DNA from: Gemmatimonadota bacterium
GTDB lineage: Bacteria; Gemmatimonadota; Gemmatimonadetes; Longimicrobiales; Gaopeijiaceae
Direction: 5' to 3'
Assembly (NCBI GenBank): GCA_022823365.1
Contig: JAJDXG010000049.1
Span: 1-64,000 of the forward strand
DNA length: 64,000 nt
This document shows positions 52,086 through 60,500 of this stretch, in pieces. A program made the position numbers and the translations under genes. Position 1 is the first letter of the stretch. Every line of letters begins with the position of its first letter. Under the pieces are notes generated by a model that ran no database searches, was not told the DNA's origin, and saw only the letters and a program-made list of their open reading frames with translations.

Positions 52086-53636
52086 CTACCTGTTCTCGAT
52101 CCCTTGATGCCGCCTTGCCATCACACCGGGCCTCAACATGAGTGCGCTGACGATGGCGAGGGCCGCAACCACCCCTCCGACGACAAAGGCATCATCGAGC
52201 GCACCGCCCAGGGCCGTTGTGAAGTACCGACGCACGCTCTCAGCGGTCTGCGCGCCGCCCGGCAGTTCAAGCGCCGTCGAGTCGAGAGCCGCTCCTGCCA
52301 GCGCCATCGACTCCATCCAGCCGTCGGGAAGCTGGACGCGCAGCGACTCGGGGAGGACGTCCCGGAACCGCGAGGACGTGCGCTGCGCAACCACCGCGCC
52401 CATGACGGCCACCCCCACCGTGCCTCCCACCGATCTCTGGAACTGCACTGCCGCCGTGGCGGCACCGATGTTCGCATGCGCAACCGTGTTCTGTACCGCA
52501 ACCGTGAATACCGAGGTCACGCCGCCGATCCCGATGCCCATCACCAGGATGAACGCGAGGGCGACGGCAACGCCGGTGTCGGGTGTCAGGGTGGAAAGCG
52601 CCAACATCCCGGCCGCTGCGAGCGCCGTGCCGGACAAGGCCAGCGCGCGGTGGCTCACCCCTGAACGAGATAGAAGCTGTCCCGACGCTGCGGCACCGAG
52701 GACGATACCCACCATGATCGGGGCAAGAAAGGCGCCGCTTTGCGCGGCGGACGTCCCCTGCATCGCCTGAAAGAAGAGCGGTATGAAGAGGATGCCTCCG
52801 AACATCATGAACCCGACCAGGAACATGGCCGACACGGACACGAGCACGGTTCGGTTTCGGTAGATGTCCAGGGGCACGATCGGCCACGCCGCCCTGGACT
52901 CGATGGCGATGAAGAGACCGGTGACCGCCAGCCCGAAGCTTAGGAGCCCGACGACCTGCCAGGAACCCCACGGATACAGGACGCCTCCCGCCGAGAGGGC
53001 CACGAGCACGGACGTGGTGGCTACGACCAGCGCCACGATTCCGGCATGGTCGATCGCCGGGCGATCGCCGGGCGGACCGGCGGGACGGGGATAGGATCGC
53101 GCGAGCCGGGCCAACACCGCCAGCCCGACGGGCACGTTGACGAGGAACGCCCAGCCCCAGTGCACGCGGTCGACGATTACCCCGCCCACCAACGGTCCCG
53201 CGACGGCCGCCAGGCCGAACACGGCGCCCGCGAGGCCGTGGTACCTGCCGCGATCCTCCGGGGGAGCCAGGTCCCCCGCGGCGGCGATGGCGTTGACCAG
53301 TATCACACCGCCCCCAATGCCCTGCAGGGCGCGGAAGGCGATGAGCTGGTTCATCGACTGGCTCAACCCGACCGAGATCGAAGCGAGGGTGAAGGCCACG
53401 ACGCCGACCAGAAACATGAGCCGGCGACCGAAGAGGTCGGCGAGCCTGCCCGCAATCGGCATGACCGTCGTCGACGTGACCATGTACGACGTGGACGCCC
53501 AGGCGTACCTGTCGAAACCTCCCAGGTCGGCGATGGCGGCAGGCAGCACGGTGCTCACGACCGTGTTCCCCATGGCGGCCAGAAAGAGCGCCGCCATCGC
53601 GCCCTGGAGCGCGCGCCGGTGTTGGTCGAGGCTCAC
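52086..53636 (-). CDS. MFS drug-exporter-type transporter (DHA2, 14 TM)
   Basis: A 516-residue permease with 14 hydrophobic segments, of the EmrB/QacA group. Motifs: VLPAAIADLGGFDRYAWAST in helix 1-2, GRLADLFGRRLMFLVG (motif A) after helix 2, and FRALQGIGGGVILVN (motif B). It pumps out a drug or metabolite using protons. The GTG at 53636 was chosen. It overlaps a TGA belonging to the dctM-end repeat (GTGA), as if the gene once followed dctM directly. Upstream GTGs lie inside the repeat. Confidence 0.85.
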   Translation of the reverse strand: MSLDQHRRALQGAMAALFLAAMGNTVVSTVLPAAIADLGGFDRYAWASTSYMVTSTTVMPIAGRLADLFGRRLMFLVGVVAFTLASISVGLSQSMNQLIAFRALQGIGGGVILVNAIAAAGDLAPPEDRGRYHGLAGAVFGLAAVAGPLVGGVIVDRVHWGWAFLVNVPVGLAVLARLARSYPRPAGPPGDRPAIDHAGIVALVVATTSVLVALSAGGVLYPWGSWQVVGLLSFGLAVTGLFIAIESRAAWPIVPLDIYRNRTVLVSVSAMFLVGFMMFGGILFIPLFFQAMQGTSAAQSGAFLAPIMVGIVLGAAASGQLLSRSGVSHRALALSGTALAAAGMLALSTLTPDTGVAVALAFILVMGIGIGGVTSVFTVAVQNTVAHANIGAATAAVQFQRSVGGTVGVAVMGAVVAQRTSSRFRDVLPESLRVQLPDGWMESMALAGAALDSTALELPGGAQTAESVRRYFTTALGGALDDAFVVGGVVAALAIVSALMLRPGVMARRHQGIENR

Positions 53637-53679
53637 CACCCCAACACCCCCGGCAGCCACAACACCACTCCCGGCACCA
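53632..53679 (-). repeat. 48-bp direct repeat, left copy: displaced dctM 3' end
   Basis: On the minus strand it encodes LVPGVVLWLPGVLGW and TGA, the last residues of DctM. It matches 57896-57943 at 44 of 48 positions, in the same orientation. The differences keep the encoded residues. Together the copies bracket the restriction-modification and three-gene operon segment. Confidence 0.78.
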
Positions 53680-53684
53680 GGCCT

Positions 53685-54677
53685 CTAGCGACCATCGACC
53701 GCCAGTCGCGCCCTCCCGAACAAGCCAGTGGTCTCATCCAGGAACCTGCGGCGGGCCAGGTCCAGGTATTCCGGGTCCACCTCCACTCCGACACTGTTCC
53801 TTCCAGCCCGAGCCGCAGCCACCGAAGTCGTCCCGGTTCCCAGAAAAGGATCGAGCACGGTGTCGCCGACGAAGGAGAACATCCGGACCAGCCGAGTGGC
53901 CAGTGCCACTGGATAGGGTGCGGGATGGTCCCGCGTGGACGCGCCCGGAATCGTCCAGATCTGACGGAACCATTCGCGGTGTTCGGCTGCGGAGATCAGG
54001 CTCAGCACCCGCGCGGCGGGTGACGGGCTCCGGTAGCCGCCGGGCTTCCTTTGCATGAGGATGAACTCGATGTCGTTCTTGATGACGGCGTTGGGCTCGT
54101 AGGGCTTCCCCAGAAAGCCGCCCGCACCGCGCATCTCGAAGCGTGCGTTGGCGATCTTGTGCCAGATGATCGGCGCCAGGTTGTCGAACCCGAGCCTCCG
54201 GCACGACTCCTGGATGCTCGCGTGGAGCGGAACCACGACGTGGCGGCCATGCCGGCGCCGAGACAGGCAGACATCGCCGACGACGATGACGAGCCTCCCG
54301 CCGGGAACCAGGACCCTGTGGCATTCGCTCCACGCCCGTGCGAGTTCCGCGACGAATCGATCGTAGTCGCCGACCGCTCCGAGTTGGTCTTCTCCGTCGT
54401 TGTACTCCTTGAGGGTCCAATACGGCGGAGACGTGACGACCAGATGGACGGACCCGTCAGCAAGCGCCGACAGGTCGCGGGCGTCGCCCCGGAGGATGCG
54501 ATGATCGGACGGCACTTCCTCAACGGCCGCTGCCACCCTCGCCGAGTCCGCGGCGTCCCTCGCCATGCCTGGGAGCGTCGTCTTCAGCGACTCATCGGAC
54601 AGGGTCAGGTCGGGCAGATGTCGCTCCACGAGGGCCTCGAGCTCCGGGCCGCGGACGACCGTGTTCGCCGGCGTCAT
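53685..54677 (-). CDS. Site-specific DNA methyltransferase (beta-class, N4-C or N6-A)
   Basis: A 330-residue modification enzyme. The catalytic motif IV is VTSPPYWTLKEYND in the middle. The AdoMet-binding FxGxG-type motif is at the end (DTVLDPFLGTGTTSVAAARA), giving the beta order. It protects DNA from the endonuclease encoded immediately upstream, whose stop overlaps its ATG (ATGA). The target sequence is unknown. It is the last gene of the pair and ends five bases before the left repeat. Confidence 0.87.
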   Translation of the reverse strand: MTPANTVVRGPELEALVERHLPDLTLSDESLKTTLPGMARDAADSARVAAAVEEVPSDHRILRGDARDLSALADGSVHLVVTSPPYWTLKEYNDGEDQLGAVGDYDRFVAELARAWSECHRVLVPGGRLVIVVGDVCLSRRRHGRHVVVPLHASIQESCRRLGFDNLAPIIWHKIANARFEMRGAGGFLGKPYEPNAVIKNDIEFILMQRKPGGYRSPSPAARVLSLISAAEHREWFRQIWTIPGASTRDHPAPYPVALATRLVRMFSFVGDTVLDPFLGTGTTSVAAARAGRNSVGVEVDPEYLDLARRRFLDETTGLFGRARLAVDGR

Positions 54678-55276
54678 GGGCGGCGTTCCAGGATCGGGTT
54701 CCGCTCCCGGACATGAGCGACAAGCCGATCGAAGAACGGGGCCGCATCGACAACGCCCGAGACGATAAGGGGGCCATCGGAAAAATCGACCTCAAGAAAG
54801 AGCGATGCCTCGATCATCCCGATGCTCCACGACGGTGGCTTTCGGTCAGAGAGCCGTGTGATGCGACGCTTGAGCAGCTCCCCCCAGGTGGTGCCGTGAA
54901 GCCTGCTGTGGGCGTCCTCGGCGACGTTGAACAGCATAACGTAACCCGTCACGATCTCCGGCGAGTACATCTGCAAGTTCGTCACCTCGCCCATCATGTC
55001 GTCGAGCCGATTCGGGACGGTTCCCCCTAGGTTCCGCAAGAGAGATTTCAGGGAGATGGCGAGACGGGGCTTGTCGTCCAGCGTCCACGCCACGTCCCAG
55101 GACTTCTCGCGGCCTCCTCCAGGCAGCTTGGCCTCCGCAACCGCCCCTTCCAGTCCGCGCTTCGCCAACTCCTCGATGCAGAACCGGGCTAAGCTGTCGA
55201 GTCGCTTGGTCGATGTCGACTTGCCCTCCGTAACGGCGATCTGGTAGAGGGAGTTGACGGCGTCCTGGATGGTCAT
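54674..55276 (-). CDS. Probable restriction endonuclease partner
   Basis: A 200-residue protein, coupled by overlap to the methyltransferase. A PD-(D/E)XK-type core is likely (Glu in VAEAKLPGG, Asp in KSWDVAWTLDD, Lys in RLAISLKSLLRNLGG). The rest contains LDDMMGEVTNLQMY, then a core strand (PEIVTGYVMLFNV). Identification rests on position and fold pattern, not on a recognised family. It cleaves DNA lacking the cognate methyl mark. Confidence 0.65.
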   Translation of the reverse strand: MTIQDAVNSLYQIAVTEGKSTSTKRLDSLARFCIEELAKRGLEGAVAEAKLPGGGREKSWDVAWTLDDKPRLAISLKSLLRNLGGTVPNRLDDMMGEVTNLQMYSPEIVTGYVMLFNVAEDAHSRLHGTTWGELLKRRITRLSDRKPPSWSIGMIEASLFLEVDFSDGPLIVSGVVDAAPFFDRLVAHVRERNPILERRP

Positions 55277-55457
55277 GGCGAGCGGGTGAGGAGGAGCGTT
55301 GCTGGAAGATATGCGGGAGTCGGGGGCGCGGACATGGCTCCGCGCGACTGTGTCGACTCGGTCGCAATGGGTCCTGGTCGATGCCGCGGGTCATCGACCG
55401 CCCGATCTGAGCTTGGAGGCTAACCCCTCGGCGTTCGAGAGCTCCGAGCAGGCGCGG

Positions 55458-55496
55458 AACGGTCACGACGCCGAAATGCACCGGGTCAATCCCGTG
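55458..55496 (-). pseudogene. Possible second dctM fragment
   Basis: The minus strand encodes HGIDPVHFGVVTV, which resembles the near-universal G-IDPVHFGV segment of TRAP DctM proteins (LGIDPVHYGAV in the intact dctM). No other DctM parts surround it in the 250 bases between the endonuclease and the unknown operon. It may be the rest of a decayed second dctM copy, or coincidence. Confidence 0.3.
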
Positions 55497-55524
55497 GCGC
55501 GCAACTTCATGCCAATCCTGGTGG

Positions 55525-56031
55525 TCAGCGGTCGTCGACAAGGCCCCTCTGCACGCTCTGCCTATGACCCTCCGGCAGAGAATACGAGTTGTCAGAGTAT
55601 TGACTGAGGCGACCCTCCTTGAGGAGCCGTCCGAGGTAGCTCGTGAGGTTACTGCTGATGGACTTCTTGTAGTAGCCATCCGCCGACTTGGCATTCTCAA
55701 GGATATCGGCGCGCGAGAAACGGCTCCTCCCTTGGCAAACAGCCAAGTGTGCGGCCGCCATGAAAAGGACATCGGCGCCCGTCTTGGCGCCAAGCCGAGA
55801 GATCATCGTGGCCAGCGAGATGTCGGTTTCCACTTGCCGCTGGAATGACTCGTCACCTCGGTCGGCAGTATGCTCTGGCGTCTGTCCAACAGGCTTGGCT
55901 TGGAAGTCCCGGTAGCTGAGTGCCTTTTCAAACAGCTCCATGAGGCCATTTTCGATGAAGGACGAAGACCCCTGATACTCTAGCTCCAGATCACCGACTT
56001 TGAATCTGATGCTTGCTTCATCAACGCTCAT
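55525..56031 (-). CDS. Unknown protein with C-terminal winged helix (gene 3 of an operon)
   Basis: A 168-residue protein I do not recognise. The first 40 residues form a small beta domain (IRFKVGDLELEYQGSSSFIE). A polar linker follows. The C-terminal 90 residues look like a helical/winged-helix domain (SRADILENAKSADGYYKK ... LGRLLKEGRLSQYSDNSYSL). Lower GC than the neighbourhood. It follows the HEPN-like gene by 31 bases in the same direction, next to the restriction-modification pair. Confidence 0.6.
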   Translation of the reverse strand: MSVDEASIRFKVGDLELEYQGSSSFIENGLMELFEKALSYRDFQAKPVGQTPEHTADRGDESFQRQVETDISLATMISRLGAKTGADVLFMAAAHLAVCQGRSRFSRADILENAKSADGYYKKSISSNLTSYLGRLLKEGRLSQYSDNSYSLPEGHRQSVQRGLVDDR

Positions 56032-56062
56032 TGGCCAACTCCTAGGATGAAACCGGATCGGG

Positions 56063-56842
56063 TTAGGCGAGGAGGCGTCTCGTCTCGACCTCGCGTTGTC
56101 CGGCAGTGGTGATTCGATACTTTCCGTTGTCGCGGTGAATTAGGGCTAGGGTATGCTCCAAGCGACCGAGTGTCCTCCGTAGGTGGCCGCGCATGGTGGG
56201 ACGGGCCCATTCTTTGAGTTCCTCGTAGGTGGCACCCAAGCGATCCCGCTGGTAGAGGAGCACGAGGCAGTGGTCGCCGGCTCGAAGCTGGGGATTCAGA
56301 ACCTTCAAGAAACCATCGAAGTCTTCAATGATCGGGGCACGGCGGCTCACGAGCCCCGTGATCAACTCAAGCGCTTCCGCAGGCTCGGCGCCGTGGTAGA
56401 TTCGCACGAATTCGGCCATGATCCAGTCGAGGATGGCCACCACCAACGTCGAGTCCTGAATGTTGGGGTCGATCCCGTCCGCCAGGTGTGCAGCGTCTCG
56501 GTTGTTTCGGACGTCGTAGATCACGCGTAGGGCTCGCGGGATGTGCAGCCGAATCGAATCTGCGAACGATCCCACGGCATTCGCAGCAAGTTGGCGGGCT
56601 ATCTTATCAGCATTCAGAGGCCTGCCCAGCGGCGTGAACGAGCCAGTAGTGACATCCTGAAGAATGCGATACGCAGCCTCACAAAAACGCCCCCCTTCGA
56701 CCGCACTGAGCCGGTGTCCCCCCAGGTAATGGTTCCTCTTGGCCTCCTCATACGCGGCCAGCAACTCATCCACCAACCCGTCGTTGAGCGAGATGCTGAG
56801 CCAGTCGCGCACCGAGTCGATCGAGGATCTTGCCCCGCTCAA
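56063..56842 (-). CDS. Unknown protein, HEPN-like motif plus C-terminal winged helix (gene 2)
   Basis: A 259-residue protein. The central helical region carries IPRALRVIYDVRNNRDAAH, in which RNNRDAAH fits the RX4-6H pattern of HEPN RNases. The C-terminal part (GATYEELKEWARPTMRGHLR ... LALIHRDNGKYRITTAGQRE) resembles a winged helix. If the HEPN reading is right it could be the effector of a defence or toxin system. Its start overlaps the preceding gene's stop by four bases. I know no described family with this set. Confidence 0.6.
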   Translation of the reverse strand: MSGARSSIDSVRDWLSISLNDGLVDELLAAYEEAKRNHYLGGHRLSAVEGGRFCEAAYRILQDVTTGSFTPLGRPLNADKIARQLAANAVGSFADSIRLHIPRALRVIYDVRNNRDAAHLADGIDPNIQDSTLVVAILDWIMAEFVRIYHGAEPAEALELITGLVSRRAPIIEDFDGFLKVLNPQLRAGDHCLVLLYQRDRLGATYEELKEWARPTMRGHLRRTLGRLEHTLALIHRDNGKYRITTAGQREVETRRLLA

Positions 56843-57360
56843 TTCTCTGATTCCCGCTCAGCCTGCAACATGTGCCTTACCGCCTCATGGCCGGCTCGCG
56901 TGAGCTTGTACCGTTTCCGAGCTTGGCGACTAGTCCCTGTCTTCGCCGTCTGCATTGCCAACGCGGGCTTCCGCCTCATGAGGCTTGAGAACGCAGAGGT
57001 GATGTTGGTCACTCCATAGCCGAGGTTCTTCAGCTCTGAGTTGACGCTCCTTGATGTGAAGTCGCCCTTCCCTTCGCGTACCGTCAGCCAGTAGCCGACG
57101 ACCAGTGCCCGATCTGCGTCCGTTTGTGGTCCAGCTGCATCGAAGAGGTCGGCAAGATCATCGAAGCCTTCCTCCTCTTCAGATCTCTGCGCTTCGGGAG
57201 AGGTTGGGACACCTACGGGAGGAGCGTCACCAATAGATCCAACTCCGTACAGTTCCGCGGCCCATCGGAGTACTCTCGCTCGAGCCTCGCTGTCGTCCCC
57301 GAAATCACCGAGCACGCCCGCAATCTTCCTCATCGCGTCGAGTTCCTTTTCTGCGTCCAC
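56839..57360 (-). CDS. Unknown protein with winged-helix C-terminus (gene 1)
   Basis: A 173-residue protein. An N-terminal helical part (KIAGVLGDFGDDSEARARVL) is followed by an acidic stretch. A conserved-looking C-terminal domain (LADLFDAAGPQTDADRALVV; SVNSELKNLGYGVTNITSAF; ARKRYKLTRAGHEAV) has winged-helix character. GTG start with GAGGGGG upstream. First gene of the three-gene unit, with a long AT-richer upstream region. Lower GC suggests horizontal acquisition. Function unknown. Confidence 0.62.
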   Translation of the reverse strand: MDAEKELDAMRKIAGVLGDFGDDSEARARVLRWAAELYGVGSIGDAPPVGVPTSPEAQRSEEEEGFDDLADLFDAAGPQTDADRALVVGYWLTVREGKGDFTSRSVNSELKNLGYGVTNITSAFSSLMRRKPALAMQTAKTGTSRQARKRYKLTRAGHEAVRHMLQAERESEN

Positions 57361-57895
57361 TTCCGCACCCCCTCGTTCCTGATGTTAACGCCTACGATAG
57401 CCTAGGGTGAAAGCGTCATCAGCGCAAGTGATGCCAATGCATCCCCCTATCACACGCGCGTATCTACACCATAAAGGCACCATGGGTTCCCAGTACGCTC
57501 AAAGCGATGAGCCGGTTTGCGCGGATCTTGGTTGTGACCTCTCCGGATTGCTTAGGTTGTCGGCCTCACAAACCGCACTTCTGGCCTTTTCGCCTTGAAA
57601 TCCAAGGCTTAACGCTTGTGATAGCATAAAGGCGATGGTGTGGAATAGCAAGACATGATGTGTATACTAGCGGAGATACGCTCGTTAACAGGCATAACAC
57701 TGCGGATATCGGTCTTTGTGGAACTACCGGTGAGAGTGTCATAAGTTATTGTAATACCGTAGTTTAAAACAACTCTTGGTGTGGGCATCTGCGGCGGACA
57801 TCATATCGGTATTCATGTACCGCATGTTAATCGGCATATTCAATCGTCCACACTAGATCGTGCTCGTGTCAACGTATTCTGCCATCCGATACGGC
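57361..57895. other. AT-richer intergenic region upstream of the unknown operon
   Basis: 535 bases without a recognisable gene, clearly lower in GC than the rest of the window. It contains a 17-base direct repeat with a few mismatches (TTAACGCCTACGATAGC at 57385-57401, TTAACGCTTGTGATAGC at 57609-57625). The promoter of the three-gene operon should be here. No tRNA or integrase is seen. Confidence 0.45.
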
Positions 57896-57943
57896 CTCAC
57901 CACCCGAGCACCCCCGGCAGCCACAGCACCACCCCCGGCACCA
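57896..57943 (-). repeat. 48-bp direct repeat, right copy: 3' end of intact dctM
   Basis: The last 15 codons and stop of dctM plus one base. It matches the left copy at 53632-53679 at 44 of 48 positions. In an integration model this would be the restored gene end. Confidence 0.78.
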
Positions 57944-59171
57944 CCGCAATCACGACCGTAAGGCCCAACATCAACGCCAGATACGGCCACAGCGGCCGCG
58001 CCACCTCCGCCGGCTCGACCCCTCCCACCGAGCAGGCCACCAGCAGGCTCACGCCCACCGGCGGCAGGAACACGGAGATCCCCTGGGTCGCCACGATGAC
58101 GGCGCCGTAGTGCACGGGATCGATCCCGAGTTGCAACGCGAGGGGCAGCAGGATGGGCGTGAGCAGGACCACCGCAGGCACGCCCTCCAGGATGGCGCCG
58201 AGCGGAAGGAAGACGAGGATGGTGAGGATCATGAAGCCCACCTGCCCGCCCCCCATCCCCACCACCGATGCCGCCAGCGTCTGCGGCACCTGCATCACGG
58301 CCAGCACCCAGCCCAGCAGACGCGCGGCGCCCACCACGAACAGCACCATCCCCGACACCATGGCGGTCTGGACGATCTTCTTCCACAGCTCCGCGAGGGT
58401 GAGGGACCGGTACACCGCCCCGGCCAGCAGCAGCGCGTAGGCGACCGCGACCGCCGCAGCCTCCGTAGGCGTGAAGAGCCCGAAGCGGATGCCGCCGAGG
58501 ATGACCACGATCATGAACAGCGGGAGCAGTGCATCTCCCGCCGCGCGCCGGAGTTCCGCGAGGGACGCACGCTCCCCGGCGGGCCATCCCTGCCTCCGCG
58601 CCTGCCACCCGATCTGCGTCATCAGGCCCACGGCGATGAGTAGCGCGGGAACGATCGAGGCCACGAACAGGGCTCCGATCGAGACGTTGCCGATGACGCC
58701 GTAGACGACCATCACGATCGCCGGCGGAATGAGTATCCCCATCCCGCACGCGGCCGACACGATCGCGGTGGCGCGCGCGCGGCCGTATCCGTTCGCGGTC
58801 AATTGGGGCACCATGATGCCCCCGATGGCGGCCGCGTCGGCGGAAGTGGAGCCCGACACCCCCGAGAAGAACATCTCGGCCATGATGACCACCTGCCCGA
58901 GACCCCCGGGGAGGTGTCCCACGAGCGCCCGCGCCAGCGTCACCAGGCGGCGGCTGATCCCCCCCACGTCCATCAGGAAGCCGGCCAGGATGAAGAGGGG
59001 GACGGCGAGCATTGGGAAGGAGTCCATCCCCGCGACGATCTGCTGCGGGATGATGACGAGCGGCAGGTCCGCCACCACGATGGCCAGCACGGCCGCAATC
59101 GCGAGCGCGAAGCCGATGGGCACGGCGGCCAGCACCAGGAGGCCGAAGATCCCGAGGAGAAACGCACCCAT
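57897..59171 (-). CDS. dctM: TRAP transporter large permease DctM
   Basis: A 424-residue inner-membrane permease with about 12 helices. DctM marks: FSGVSGSTSADAAAIGGIMV, ACGMGILIPPAIVMVVYGVI, FTPTEAAAVAVAYALL and GIDPVHYGAVIV. With DctQ and the binding protein DctP it imports a carboxylate using Na+. The ATG overlaps the dctQ stop (TGATG). The 3' end is duplicated at 53632-53679. Confidence 0.92.
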   Translation of the reverse strand: MGAFLLGIFGLLVLAAVPIGFALAIAAVLAIVVADLPLVIIPQQIVAGMDSFPMLAVPLFILAGFLMDVGGISRRLVTLARALVGHLPGGLGQVVIMAEMFFSGVSGSTSADAAAIGGIMVPQLTANGYGRARATAIVSAACGMGILIPPAIVMVVYGVIGNVSIGALFVASIVPALLIAVGLMTQIGWQARRQGWPAGERASLAELRRAAGDALLPLFMIVVILGGIRFGLFTPTEAAAVAVAYALLLAGAVYRSLTLAELWKKIVQTAMVSGMVLFVVGAARLLGWVLAVMQVPQTLAASVVGMGGGQVGFMILTILVFLPLGAILEGVPAVVLLTPILLPLALQLGIDPVHYGAVIVATQGISVFLPPVGVSLLVACSVGGVEPAEVARPLWPYLALMLGLTVVIAVVPGVVLWLPGVLGW

Positions 59172-59710
59172 CAGTGCGAGTCCTCGCCGCCATGGACCTG
59201 GGTCGGCCCTGAATGCCCCGGTTTCGCTGGCGATAATGTCCCAGCGCCATCCCCGGCCCACCCCGCCACCATGTGCACCACCATCAGCACCCCGGACACC
59301 GGAGCCGCGGCATAGACCAGCGCGACAGGCAGGTTGAGCGCCGGCGACCGCTCTCCCATGGTGAGGTCCATGAGCGCGATGCCGGTGCCGATGAGGAGGA
59401 GCGAGAACAGCAGCACGACCGCCCCGGCGAATACCTCCACGACCCTCTTCGCGCGCGGCGCGAGCGCCCTCGTGACCTGGTCGAACCCGAAGTGAGCCCG
59501 GTGCTCCACCGCCAGCGACGCCCCCAGCAGCGACAGCCAGATGAAGCAAAAACGCGACACCTCCTCGCTCCACGGATTCGGGTACGCGAAGAGGTAGCGC
59601 ATCAGGACCTGGAGGAGGACCACGACGCAGACGGCGACCACGAGCGCACCCACCGCGCACGTCTCGAACGTGACGAGAGCCCGGTTGGCCGCGTGAAGCC
59701 GTTTACGCAT
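59171..59710 (-). CDS. dctQ: TRAP transporter small permease DctQ
   Basis: A 179-residue membrane protein with four helices (VGALVVAVCVVVLLQVLMRY; WSEEVSRFCFIWLSLLGASL is the conserved loop region), typical of DctQ. The C-terminal tail (SPAKPGHSGPTQVHGGEDSH) is polar. It overlaps dctM by one base and works as its partner. Gene alkD separates it from dctP, which is unusual. Confidence 0.9.
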   Translation of the reverse strand: MRKRLHAANRALVTFETCAVGALVVAVCVVVLLQVLMRYLFAYPNPWSEEVSRFCFIWLSLLGASLAVEHRAHFGFDQVTRALAPRAKRVVEVFAGAVVLLFSLLLIGTGIALMDLTMGERSPALNLPVALVYAAAPVSGVLMVVHMVAGWAGDGAGTLSPAKPGHSGPTQVHGGEDSH

Positions 59711-59740
59711 TTTACGGTACCCGCTCCGCCTCGGCCCGCG

Positions 59741-60499
59741 TCACCTGATCGCCCCCCTCCGCTTCCTCGCCTTGTACCGCTCGTGATCGGGCAGGTATCG
59801 CGTATGCCGCCGGATCACCTCGGCCGAGAGGTCGTCGAAGTGCCGCTCCACCAGACCCGCCGCGACATGCGGGTGCACCTTGGACATGTCGCTCAAGACC
59901 CACCCGATCCCCGTCTGGATGAATCGCTCGCGTTCGCCCACCAGCGCCGCGACCGTTGTATCGATGAACGGGTGGTACGACTGGTCGCGCACCACCGCCC
60001 TGAACGGCACGATTGCCGCGCGACGCTGCCAGAGGTTCTCGGCGGTGCGCCATCCGGCGATCCGTTCGGCCGTCCCGGTCCGGCCAAGGCGGAGCAGCGG
60101 GGCCAGCACCCGCACGCTGAACCAGTCGCTCGTCGACCAGTCGAAGAAGGCACCCTTCGCAAAGAGCTCTTCGGCCACCGCCAGAAGCCGATCCGGCTGC
60201 ACCCGCCGCACCAGGTACTTCTGCATGTACAGAATCCCGGCGAACTTGTCCTCGGCCAGGCGTTCTTCGATCAGCGATCGGGCCAAGGCGAGCTGATCGT
60301 CGTCCGGCAGCCGCTCGAGCCCGTGCTCGCGTCGCCACTCCGCGACGATTCGCGTGACCACCGGCGTCTTCACCCCACGGTAGCCGATCACGTGCTTCAG
60401 GTAGTTCTCGAACCATGCCTTCGTGGCGGGATCCGCGACCGCGTTCAGTCGCCCCTGCAGGTCCGCGATCACGCCGGCGGCTCCCGGATCGAAACTCAT
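59741..60499 (-). CDS. AlkD-like DNA alkylation repair protein
   Basis: A 252-residue protein of ARM/HEAT-like helical repeats in the AlkD DNA glycosylase family. Recognisable segments are YLKHVIGYRGVKTPVVTRIV near the N-terminus, then FDWSTSDWFSVRVLAPLL. A catalytic-Asp-type segment also occurs (DWSTSDW), and ERFIQTGIGWVLSDM lies in a later repeat. It should remove alkylated bases. The start is the ATG at 60499, one base after the dctP stop. Its place inside a TRAP operon is odd. Confidence 0.82.
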   Translation of the reverse strand: MSFDPGAAGVIADLQGRLNAVADPATKAWFENYLKHVIGYRGVKTPVVTRIVAEWRREHGLERLPDDDQLALARSLIEERLAEDKFAGILYMQKYLVRRVQPDRLLAVAEELFAKGAFFDWSTSDWFSVRVLAPLLRLGRTGTAERIAGWRTAENLWQRRAAIVPFRAVVRDQSYHPFIDTTVAALVGERERFIQTGIGWVLSDMSKVHPHVAAGLVERHFDDLSAEVIRRHTRYLPDHERYKARKRRGAIR

Positions 60500-60500
60500 C

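Noticed and set aside
57361-57895. Possible tRNA or integrase at the right side of the accessory segment
   Set aside because: No T-loop-like sequence or cloverleaf is seen, and no recombinase motif appears in any frame.
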